From the IMG/VR virus record IMGVR_UViG_3300020160_001176, positions 18,434-82,433 of that record: a stretch of DNA of 64,000 nucleotides. One strand, given 5' to 3'. The position numbers and the translations under genes are program-made. This stretch comes from a virus. How positions within the stretch are numbered: the first letter of the stretch is position 1; every line of letters begins with the position of its first letter. The notes under the pieces are model-generated. The model saw only the letters and a program-made list of their open reading frames with translations. It had not been told where the DNA came from and did not search any database. Positions 58,373 through 64,000 of this stretch are shown here, piece after piece.

Positions 58373-60427
58373 ATGACAGAAGCAAAGTGTCCAGTAACTG
58401 GGCATTCATCAAATATAAATGCAACAAAAAATGCAGACTGGTGGCCTAATAGGCTCGACCTATCACCGCTAAGAAAGCATTCAGAAAAATCGAATCCAAT
58501 GGGAGAAGATTTTGATTACGCAAAAGAGTTTGAGAGTCTAGATCTTGATGCTCTTAAAAATGATATTAATGTCTTGCTAACAACTTCGCAAGACTGGTGG
58601 CCCGCAGATTACGGAAATTACGGTCCGTTCTTTATTCGTATGGCGTGGCACTCTGCTGGAACGTACAGAACAACTGATGGACGTGGTGGTTCTGGGGAAG
58701 GCTTACATAGATTTGCTCCGCAAAACTCATGGCCAGATAATGGAAACCTTGATAAGGCTCGTAGACTTCTTTGGCCAATCAAGAAGAAGTACGGCAAGAA
58801 AATTTCATGGGCAGACCTAATGATTCTTGCAGGTAATGTTGCGCTTGAAAATATGGGATTCAAGACATTTGGTTTTGCTGGTGGTCGTGCAGATGTTTGG
58901 GAATCAGATGATACATACTGGGGTGTAGAAAAAGAATGGCTTGCAGACAATCGCTATAGCGGAGATCGTGAGCTGGAAAATCCTCTTGCTGCAGTTCAAA
59001 TGGGTTTGATCTATGTAAACCCCGAAGGACCTAACGGCAACCCAGACCCATTGCTTTCTGCAAGAGACATTCGTGAGACATTCGCAAGAATGGCAATGAA
59101 CGACGAAGAAACTGTTGCACTCATTGCTGGTGGACATGCTTTTGGTAAGGCACACGGAGCAGGAGATCCATCACACGTGGGCCCAGCACCAGAGGCTGCA
59201 CCTGTTGAAGATTTAGGTCTTGGTTGGAAGAGTTCATTTGGTAAAGGTAACGCAGAAGACACAATAACAAGTGGTATCGAAGGTGCTTGGACTGCTACTC
59301 CAACTAAGTGGGATAACTCATACCTTAAGTTATTATTTAATTATGACTGGAAGCAAACAAAGTCACCAGCGGGGGCAACTCAATGGATACCAACAGATGA
59401 CTCTGCCGCTAATTTAGTGCCAGACGCACATATCGATGGTAAATTTCATGCTCCAGTTATGACAACGGCAGACCTTGCATTAAGGTTTGATCCAGAATAT
59501 GAAAAGATTTCACGTAGATTCCTTGAAGATTTTGACTACTTCTCAGATCAATTTGCTCGTGCATGGTTTAAGCTTACACATAGAGATATGGGACCAATTT
59601 CAAGATATCTTGGTAAAGAAGTTCCACAAGAAGAGTTTATTTGGCAGGACAGAGTAAGTAATCCCACTAGAGATAATATAACAGAAGAAGACGTAAATGC
59701 AATTAAGGAAATAATTCTTTCTTCTAATTTATCTCCATCTGATCTGGTAAAAACTGCCTGGGCATCTGCATCTACATTCCGAAAAACAGATAAGCGTGGT
59801 GGAGCTAACGGTGCACGTATAGTTTTATCCCCACAAAAACTATGGTCTGGCTTTGATCAAAATGCCATTGCTAAAGTGATTGCTGTTTTAAATCCTATTA
59901 AAGAAAAGTTTAATGTATCTCTCGCAGACCTAATTGTTTTAGGTGGATTAATTGGAATACAACAAGCCGCAGCTAATAGAAACGTCAACGTTGATCCTAT
60001 TATGAAGTTTGGTAGAGGAGATGCAACTCAAGAGCAAACGGATGTTAAATCTTTTGCAGTCCTTGAACCAAAGTTTGATGCATTTAGAAACTACACTGAC
60101 CCAGAAATAACTGCACCAGAAGAAGTTTTATTGGTAGAAAAAGCTAATCTTTTAGGATTGAATCCAGTAGAAATGGTAGTTTTGCTTTCTGGAATGAGAA
60201 TGTTGAATAACAATATGCTAGATAATGGTTATCTAATTCAGATTCTTTCTTATGTAAATGTTGACGAAGCGGCAGGAATGCCTACCGTGGACCTAATTAT
60301 TGCATCAAACTCAGAGCTTAGAGCAATTGCTGAAGCATATGCCTCAGATGATTTTAGAGAAAAGTTTGTCAATGATTTTGTTTTAGCATGGACAAAAGTA
60401 ATGAACGCTGATTTGTTTATTAAATAA
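58373..60427 (+). CDS. katG: Catalase-peroxidase KatG
   Basis: 684 residues. Heme enzyme that destroys hydrogen peroxide. The N-terminal domain keeps all active residues: distal Arg89, Trp92 and His93 (RMAWHSAG), Tyr214 (GLIYVNPEG) and Met240 (RMAMND) for the Met-Tyr-Trp adduct, proximal His255 ([10 protein letters not shown]) and the switch arginine in HRDMGP. Numbering is 15 lower than in M. tuberculosis KatG for these residues. The C-terminal heme-free domain is present but about 25 residues shorter near residue 630. AAGGAG precedes the start. katG is very rare in phages; it lies between tRNA genes and has phage-like AT-rich codon use. Confidence 0.95.
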   Translation: MTEAKCPVTGHSSNINATKNADWWPNRLDLSPLRKHSEKSNPMGEDFDYAKEFESLDLDALKNDINVLLTTSQDWWPADYGNYGPFFIRMAWHSAGTYRTTDGRGGSGEGLHRFAPQNSWPDNGNLDKARRLLWPIKKKYGKKISWADLMILAGNVALENMGFKTFGFAGGRADVWESDDTYWGVEKEWLADNRYSGDRELENPLAAVQMGLIYVNPEGPNGNPDPLLSARDIRETFARMAMNDEETVALIAGGHAFGKAHGAGDPSHVGPAPEAAPVEDLGLGWKSSFGKGNAEDTITSGIEGAWTATPTKWDNSYLKLLFNYDWKQTKSPAGATQWIPTDDSAANLVPDAHIDGKFHAPVMTTADLALRFDPEYEKISRRFLEDFDYFSDQFARAWFKLTHRDMGPISRYLGKEVPQEEFIWQDRVSNPTRDNITEEDVNAIKEIILSSNLSPSDLVKTAWASASTFRKTDKRGGANGARIVLSPQKLWSGFDQNAIAKVIAVLNPIKEKFNVSLADLIVLGGLIGIQQAAANRNVNVDPIMKFGRGDATQEQTDVKSFAVLEPKFDAFRNYTDPEITAPEEVLLVEKANLLGLNPVEMVVLLSGMRMLNNNMLDNGYLIQILSYVNVDEAAGMPTVDLIIASNSELRAIAEAYASDDFREKFVNDFVLAWTKVMNADLFIK

Positions 60428-60440
60428 ACAAAATAAATGT

Positions 60441-60462
60441 CCTGGGTAAGACTAAAACTGCC
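60441..60462 (+). repeat. Dispersed short repeat, copy 1
   Basis: CCTGGGTAAGACTAAAACTG followed by CC, nearly matching a 23-base copy at 63565-63587. Both lie between a stop codon and the next gene on the + strand. Confidence 0.5.
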
Positions 60463-60466
60463 CAAT

Positions 60467-60539
60467 GTTCCTATAGCTCAGTTGGTAGAGCAGCAGACTT
60501 TTAATCTGCGGGTCGATGGTTCGAGCCCATCTGGGGATA
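60467..60539 (+). tRNA. tRNA-Lys (TTT)
   Basis: 73 bases: acceptor GTTCCTA/TGGGGAT with wobble pairs, D-arm GCTC/GAGC, anticodon stem GCAGA/TCTGC with loop CTTTTAA, T-arm GATGG-TTCGAGC-CCATC. It reads AAA, common in this genome. It lies between katG and an SGNH-like gene. Confidence 0.9.
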
Positions 60540-60549
60540 CAATAAATAG

Positions 60550-60555
60550 TATAAT
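60550..60555 (+). promoter_or_regulatory. -10 box before SGNH-like gene
   Basis: TATAAT ends six bases before ATG 60562, matching the leaderless pattern, though GGAG at 60556-60559 could instead act as a ribosome site for ATG 60565. No -35 box is seen in the tRNA upstream. Confidence 0.4.
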
Positions 60556-60561
60556 GGAGAT

Positions 60562-61308
60562 ATGATGAGAAATATATTAATAGTTGGAGACTCACACACA
60601 GCAAAACTAGGTAACTGTGTGCCAGATGTTTTTCTTAGGGAAAACGTTGCATTGGAGTTTAAAGACTCCGATCAGAATTACGTAACTAGATACATAGAAA
60701 ACGGTAACGAAGTTTGGCTCAGAGACTCATTAAGAATGTATGAAGACTCAGATATAAAAATATGGATGTCCTCACACCCAGGACGATCTGCCCTTAATTA
60801 TGATTTTGAAAACTTTGCAAGCGGAACACAGAAATATATTCTTGATAATTGGAATCAGGATGGAAATATTGTTATACCTTGGCTTGGATACATAGACATT
60901 AGAAATTGGCTACCACAAACACATCTAAATAACTATAAATCTGCTGCAGATGTAGTATCTCAATACATGGATAATGTTTTAAATAAGTTTGATAAATGCC
61001 GTATAGTATTTATGGAGCCACTACCACAGTTCATATGTATTATAACTAATGGGTGGAGAATAAATTCAAGTGACCCAGACATTGAGTTTGAGCGGAGATA
61101 TGAGCAGCACCTAGTGTTTGTAGAGGAGCTTAGAAAACAATGCTTAGAAAGAGGGCTGGAGGCCCCTATAAGGGTAGACGAGATATTAGGCACAGACATG
61201 ATTGAGCCATACATGCAGCCTAAAAAACCTTTAAAGATTTTATTAAATGACCATATGACTCAAAAGTACTATGAAAAGATAGTCAAGCATATAGCAAAGA
61301 CTATATAG
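60562..61308 (+). CDS. SGNH/GDSL-type hydrolase-like protein
   Basis: 248 residues. ILIVGDSHTAKLG holds the nucleophile Ser11 of an SGNH fold. The Gly and Asn blocks are weak, and the C-terminal pair Asp230-His231 (LLNDHMT) is adjacent rather than the usual D-x2-H, so activity is uncertain. In phages and surface-polysaccharide loci such proteins act as acyl esterases. It lies between katG/tRNA-Lys and a dehydrogenase in the accessory block. Confidence 0.6.
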   Translation: MMRNILIVGDSHTAKLGNCVPDVFLRENVALEFKDSDQNYVTRYIENGNEVWLRDSLRMYEDSDIKIWMSSHPGRSALNYDFENFASGTQKYILDNWNQDGNIVIPWLGYIDIRNWLPQTHLNNYKSAADVVSQYMDNVLNKFDKCRIVFMEPLPQFICIITNGWRINSSDPDIEFERRYEQHLVFVEELRKQCLERGLEAPIRVDEILGTDMIEPYMQPKKPLKILLNDHMTQKYYEKIVKHIAKTI

Positions 61309-61321
61309 TAATTAATAGAAA

Positions 61322-61330
61322 TGGTATACT
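61322..61330 (+). promoter_or_regulatory. Extended -10 promoter of SDR gene, probably leaderless
   Basis: TGG-TATACT ends seven bases before ATG 61338. No -35 box. Confidence 0.55.
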
Positions 61331-61337
61331 GGGATTT

Positions 61338-62021
61338 ATGGAAAATTTAAAGAAAACCGTAGTAGTGACTGGAGCCTCCTTTGGCATAGGCAAGGCAACA
61401 GCAAAGCTGCTTGCAGAAAATAATTTTCATGTTATAGCAATTGCAAGAAGTATAGATGAGCTTAAGTCTATAGAATCAGATGATATAGAAGTTTATCAAA
61501 TGGATATCACAAATAATATAGAGGTAGCAAAGTTTAGCAAATATATCTATGATAAAAAAATAGATGCATTAGTTAATAACGCAGGCGGTGGATTTAACCT
61601 ACCTAACAACATATTAAATGATGATGTTGACAACTGGAAAAAAGCTTATGATTTAAATGTTGTTGGCGCAATGAATATGACAAAAACTGTAGCGCCATCA
61701 ATGATAAAAAATGGTGGAGGCAATGTTGTATTAATTACATCAATGGCAGGCCACTTTGTTTATCGTGGAGGAAGCAGCTACACAGTTGCAAAGCATGCAG
61801 AAGTAGCGCTTGCAGAGATATTGAGATTTGAATTGTTTGACAAGAATATTAGAGTAACAGAGATAGCACCAGGCAATGTAAATAGCCGTGGTGATCGTGA
61901 TAGGAATAATTGTTTAAACCCAGAAGATGTAGCAGATGCAATTAGATGGGCTTTAATGGTACCAGAGCATGTAAATATAGAAACACTATCAATTTTACAT
62001 GTAAATAATCTAAGTAGATAA
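61338..62021 (+). CDS. Short-chain dehydrogenase/reductase
   Basis: 227 residues. Classical SDR: nucleotide loop TGASFGIGKA near residue 13, NNAG, and catalytic Ser135, Tyr148 and Lys152 (SSYTVAKH); APGNVNSRG follows. It oxidises or reduces an alcohol or carbonyl with NAD(P). The residue pattern after the loop is not decisive for NAD or NADP. Probably a metabolic or cell-surface accessory gene; the substrate cannot be told. Its own leaderless promoter lies upstream. Confidence 0.85.
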   Translation: MENLKKTVVVTGASFGIGKATAKLLAENNFHVIAIARSIDELKSIESDDIEVYQMDITNNIEVAKFSKYIYDKKIDALVNNAGGGFNLPNNILNDDVDNWKKAYDLNVVGAMNMTKTVAPSMIKNGGGNVVLITSMAGHFVYRGGSSYTVAKHAEVALAEILRFELFDKNIRVTEIAPGNVNSRGDRDRNNCLNPEDVADAIRWALMVPEHVNIETLSILHVNNLSR

Positions 62022-62034
62022 TAGGAGAAATAAA

Positions 62035-62646
62035 ATGGCAGCAAAAGGAAGTTTAGAGGCAATCATCGAAGTTGCAAAAAAAGAAATTGGAACAATTGAA
62101 GGTCCAAAAGACAATGAAACAAAGTATGGTGCATGGATGAAGGTTAACTTCCAGCCATGGTGCCAATCGTTCGTTTCTTGGTGTGCTTTCACAGCTGGTG
62201 TAGCAAAGTTTCCAAAGTCAGCATCAACAGTAGCAGCTTCGGATCAGTTTAAGAAAGAAGGACGTTGGTCAGATGCACGTAATGATGACCCACAGGCTGG
62301 CGACTGGATCTATTTTGATTTCCCAGATGATGGCGTAAATCGCATTTCACATGTTGGTCTATGCATTAAAAATAATGGAGATGGAACAATTCAGGTTATT
62401 GAAGGAAATACTTCTGGAACAGCAAAAGGAGATCAGCGCAATGGCGGAATGTGTGTTGAAAAAACTCGTGCGTATGTGAAGGACAACAAGAAGAAACTAC
62501 TTAATGCAGTTGTTGGTTGGGGTAGACCAGTGTATGCTGGAGAAGAGAATGCACCTCTTTTAAATAAGTTGGCACCCGCACCAGTAAAGAAAGCAGCACC
62601 AGCTAATCCAGTTGCAAAAAAAGTAGCACCAAAGAAGATTAAGTAA
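62035..62646 (+). CDS. Endolysin, CHAP-type amidase/peptidase
   Basis: 203 residues. Residues 5-160 form a CHAP-like NlpC/P60-clan domain: Cys43 in PWCQSFVSWC, His106 in ISHVGL and Asn in VIEGNTSG. It cuts peptidoglycan for lysis. The last 40 residues are a Pro/Ala/Lys tail (repeats like APVKKAAPANPVAKK), probably binding the negatively charged wall; no classical wall-binding domain. A thermonuclease gene overlaps its stop by one base. Confidence 0.8.
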   Translation: MAAKGSLEAIIEVAKKEIGTIEGPKDNETKYGAWMKVNFQPWCQSFVSWCAFTAGVAKFPKSASTVAASDQFKKEGRWSDARNDDPQAGDWIYFDFPDDGVNRISHVGLCIKNNGDGTIQVIEGNTSGTAKGDQRNGGMCVEKTRAYVKDNKKKLLNAVVGWGRPVYAGEENAPLLNKLAPAPVKKAAPANPVAKKVAPKKIK

Positions 62647-63053
62647 TGTACGAATACTATGTTAGAAAAGTAGAGGCCGTAGTTGATGGGGACACAATTG
62701 ATGTCCTCATCGACCTTGGTTTTGATATATTATTTGCATCAAGAGTAAGGCTTGCTGGCATAGACACACCAGAGTCTAGAACAAAAGACCTAGCAGAAAA
62801 GAAGTTGGGTCTTGAAGCAAAAGAATACCTTAAGTATAAATTAAAAGATGCTAAAAGTATTAAGATTAAAACAGAAAAGATGGACTCTTCAGAAAAGTAC
62901 GGAAGAATTTTGGGGTGGCTATTTGTTGATGACCAGACAGTATCAATAAACGAACAAATGATTGCAGACGGACATGCATGGGGATACCTAGGAGATACTA
63001 AAGTAAAGGACTTTGAAGCACTTGCCAAAGCAAGATCAAAGTCTAAAAAATAA
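62646..63053 (+). CDS. Staphylococcal nuclease-like (thermonuclease)
   Basis: 135 residues. OB-fold nuclease motifs VVDGDTIDV, RLAGIDTPES and SEKYGRILGWLF carry the Asp, Arg and Glu of the Ca-dependent active site. No signal peptide is visible. It could degrade host DNA or help at lysis. It overlaps the endolysin gene by one base. Confidence 0.8.
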   Translation: MYEYYVRKVEAVVDGDTIDVLIDLGFDILFASRVRLAGIDTPESRTKDLAEKKLGLEAKEYLKYKLKDAKSIKIKTEKMDSSEKYGRILGWLFVDDQTVSINEQMIADGHAWGYLGDTKVKDFEALAKARSKSKK

Positions 63054-63054
63054 C

Positions 63055-63084
63055 TTGCAATCTTGGTTGTCTAAATGATATAAT
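63055..63084 (+). promoter_or_regulatory. hsp20 promoter
   Basis: TTGCAA (63055-63060), 18-base spacer and TGA-TATAAT (-10 at 63079-63084). The start near 63091 lies inside the inverted repeat that follows. Confidence 0.65.
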
Positions 63085-63086
63085 TG

Positions 63087-63115
63087 ATTAGTACCTGCCT
63101 ATAGGGGGTACTAAT
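63087..63115. promoter_or_regulatory. CIRCE-like inverted repeat at hsp20 start site
   Basis: ATTAGTACC (63087-63095) and GGTACTAAT (63107-63115) are perfect 9-bp arms. Read as 9-N9-9 (63088-63096 and 63106-63114) they match the HrcA operator TTAGCACTC-N9-GAGTGCTAA at 6 and 7 of 9 positions with the exact spacing. Confidence 0.5.
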
Positions 63116-63139
63116 TTAACTCGCTTAAAAGGAGCAAAA

Positions 63140-63556
63140 ATGGTAACACAATTCGCCATGGATCTTTTTAAAGATCCATTTTTTATTGGTTTCAACCGAG
63201 AGTTGGAACGTTTTAATAGTCTAAGCAAGGTAAACAATACAGCTTTTCCGCCGTATGATTTATTAAAACTAGACGATGACAACTACCAGCTATCGCTGGC
63301 AGTTGCTGGATTCACAAGAGAAGATCTAACTGTATCAATTGAAGATGGAAGTCTTTGGATTACAGGTGAAATTACAGAAGTAACAGACGCAGAGGTGGTC
63401 CACAAGGGAATCGCTGCACGTAAATTCACAAGAATCTTTGAACTAAGTGAATACATGGAAGTTTCAAGTGTAGAGCTAAAAGACGGAATGCTACATATCC
63501 GTGTTATTAGAAATCTGCCTAAAGAAAAACAACCTAAAATACTAAAGATCAAATAA
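63140..63556 (+). CDS. hsp20: Small heat shock protein Hsp20
   Basis: 138 residues, an IbpA-type alpha-crystallin protein: FPPYDLLKLDDDNYQLSLAV, AGFTREDLTVSIEDG, VHKGIAARKFTRIFEL and GMLHIRVIRNLP. It binds unfolding proteins during stress; phage copies may help assembly or keep the host alive. AAAAGGAG precedes the ATG. A strong promoter and CIRCE-like repeat upstream suggest heat-shock control by the host. Confidence 0.9.
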   Translation: MVTQFAMDLFKDPFFIGFNRELERFNSLSKVNNTAFPPYDLLKLDDDNYQLSLAVAGFTREDLTVSIEDGSLWITGEITEVTDAEVVHKGIAARKFTRIFELSEYMEVSSVELKDGMLHIRVIRNLPKEKQPKILKIK

Positions 63557-63564
63557 CATTGAGA

Positions 63565-63587
63565 CCTGGGTACGTCCAAAAACTGCC
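63565..63587 (+). repeat. Dispersed short repeat, copy 2
   Basis: CCTGGGTACGTCCAAAAACT followed by GCC; aligns with the copy at 60441-60462 with three substitutions and a one-base gap. Lies between hsp20 and the FmdB-like gene. Confidence 0.5.
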
Positions 63588-63610
63588 TACTAAAATTAAG
63601 GGATTATGTT

Positions 63611-63799
63611 ATGCCAGTATACGAATACAAATGCTCATACGACGATGCACATGCAACAATGTCAGTGCATAGATCTATTGTTGATGACGATCCAGGATAT
63701 ACATGTGTAGAATGTGAATCTACAATGACACGATTCTTTACACCATTTGGCATACAGTTTAAAGGTAATGGCTTTTATAAAACAGATAATCCTAAGTAG
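63611..63799 (+). CDS. FmdB-family zinc-ribbon protein
   Basis: 62 residues. MPVYEYKCSYDDAH is the FmdB opening, with Cys8 but the second Cys pair position altered (Cys...His); Cys32-x2-Cys35 and GIQFKGNGFYKTD complete the family pattern. These small zinc proteins are of unknown or regulatory function. The missing cysteine may change metal binding. AAGGGA precedes the start. Confidence 0.75.
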   Translation: MPVYEYKCSYDDAHATMSVHRSIVDDDPGYTCVECESTMTRFFTPFGIQFKGNGFYKTDNPK

Positions 63800-63814
63800 T
63801 TTAAACTAACATTC

Positions 63815-63823
63815 TGCTATAAT
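63815..63823 (+). promoter_or_regulatory. Extended -10 promoter of secreted protein gene
   Basis: TGC-TATAAT (-10 at 63818-63823), start near 63830, no -35 box. Leader of about 37 bases contains a hairpin. Confidence 0.55.
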
Positions 63824-63825
63824 TA

Positions 63826-63855
63826 CTAAGTAAACAAAAATATTGTTTTACTTAG
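63826..63855. promoter_or_regulatory. Inverted repeat at the start site of the last gene
   Basis: CTAAGTAAAC (63826-63835) pairs with GTTTTACTTAG (63845-63855) with one bulged T. It begins just after the -10 box and ends at the ribosome site AGGGGA, so it could be an operator or a translation-control hairpin. Confidence 0.4.
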
Positions 63856-63866
63856 GGGATCCTTAG

Positions 63867-64000
63867 TTGACTAGAAAGATTAAGTACTTTTTAACCAGCC
63901 TTTTCATTGTGGGCTGGCTTTTTCTTTTCGGCCCAAGCCTTGCTTATGCTGAGGATGTGCCACAACCATCCGAACAAGTTGTAGTAAGTCCTGCACAGTC
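63867..64000 (+). CDS. Secreted protein, N-terminal part only
   Basis: Opens with TTG 63867, eight bases after AGGGGA, and runs off the window after 44 codons. The start MTRKIKYFLTSLF is a basic n-region plus hydrophobic core, and LAYAEDVP gives a signal peptidase site after Ala-Tyr-Ala (about residue 28). The mature part begins Pro/Glu/Gln-rich. In a phage lysis region a secreted or wall-associated lysis or superinfection protein is possible; the family is unknown. Confidence 0.55.
   Translation, partial: MTRKIKYFLTSLFIVGWLFLFGPSLAYAEDVPQPSEQVVVSPAQ

Noticed and set aside
63895-63930. Intrinsic terminator (CCAGCC/GGCTGG followed by T-rich bases)
   Set aside because: The stem is only 6 bp with an 11-base loop and lies inside the signal peptide coding sequence, whose Phe/Leu codons explain the T tract. 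It could still weaken expression.
1-64000. Temperate lifestyle
   Set aside because: No integrase, partition or clear CI-type repressor gene was seen; the small HTH proteins alone do not show lysogeny. Genes outside the window could change this.

Overview
The window is a stretch, perhaps most, of the genome of an AT-rich, double-stranded DNA tailed phage. It carries about 75 tightly packed protein genes and three tRNA genes, all on the + strand, and no gene-free stretch exceeds about 210 bases. An HK97-type capsid set, a single major tail protein, a tail assembly chaperone with a -1 frameshift and a 2781-residue tape measure protein, with no sheath gene, point to a siphovirus with a very long tail. 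I infer a low-GC actinobacterial host, for example freshwater acI/Nanopelagicales types. The reasons are many promoters whose predicted start site falls on the ATG (leaderless mRNAs), TTG and GTG starts, and a katG gene; no sequence search was possible.

Layout. 1-3.9 kb holds tail-fibre-like genes, including one with 13 FF(S/A/G)PPG repeats and a C-terminal Hint (hedgehog/intein) domain. 3.98-9.57 kb is an operon of six 2-oxoglutarate/Fe(II) prolyl-4-hydroxylase-like oxygenases with two related unknown proteins, probably started from a palindrome-bearing promoter. 9.6-12.5 kb has a collagen-like fibre with an S74 autochaperone and a LamG-type tail protein. 12.6-21.1 kb has portal, protease with nested scaffold, capsid, head-tail connectors and major tail protein. 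21.2-38.8 kb has tail chaperone, tape measure, baseplate and fibre genes.

A promoter/palindrome/terminator block at 38.83-38.89 kb separates the virion genes from the DNA metabolism genes. 38.9-55.0 kb encodes a phosphoesterase, HTH and zinc proteins, DnaB-like helicase, DnaG-like primase, single-strand binding protein, DnaE polymerase, MazG-like protein, RecA, a seventh oxygenase, a Cas4/RecB-like nuclease, RuvC-like resolvase and a methyltransferase. 55.0-58.2 kb holds the terminase genes, with an eighth oxygenase between the small and large subunits.

58.2-64 kb is an accessory and lysis region: tRNA-Met, tRNA-Arg, a full-active-site catalase-peroxidase (katG), tRNA-Lys, an SGNH-like hydrolase, a short-chain dehydrogenase, a CHAP endolysin, a thermonuclease, an Hsp20 chaperone behind a CIRCE-like inverted repeat, an FmdB-type zinc protein and the start of a secreted protein.

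The most unusual theme is eight oxygenases, all with intact metal and 2-oxoglutarate residues, in a genome whose fibres carry X-Pro-Pro-Gly and collagen-like repeats. This suggests phage-directed proline hydroxylation of its own fibres, one of which also ends in a self-cleaving type domain. The second is a complete katG, which could protect an infected host from peroxide.
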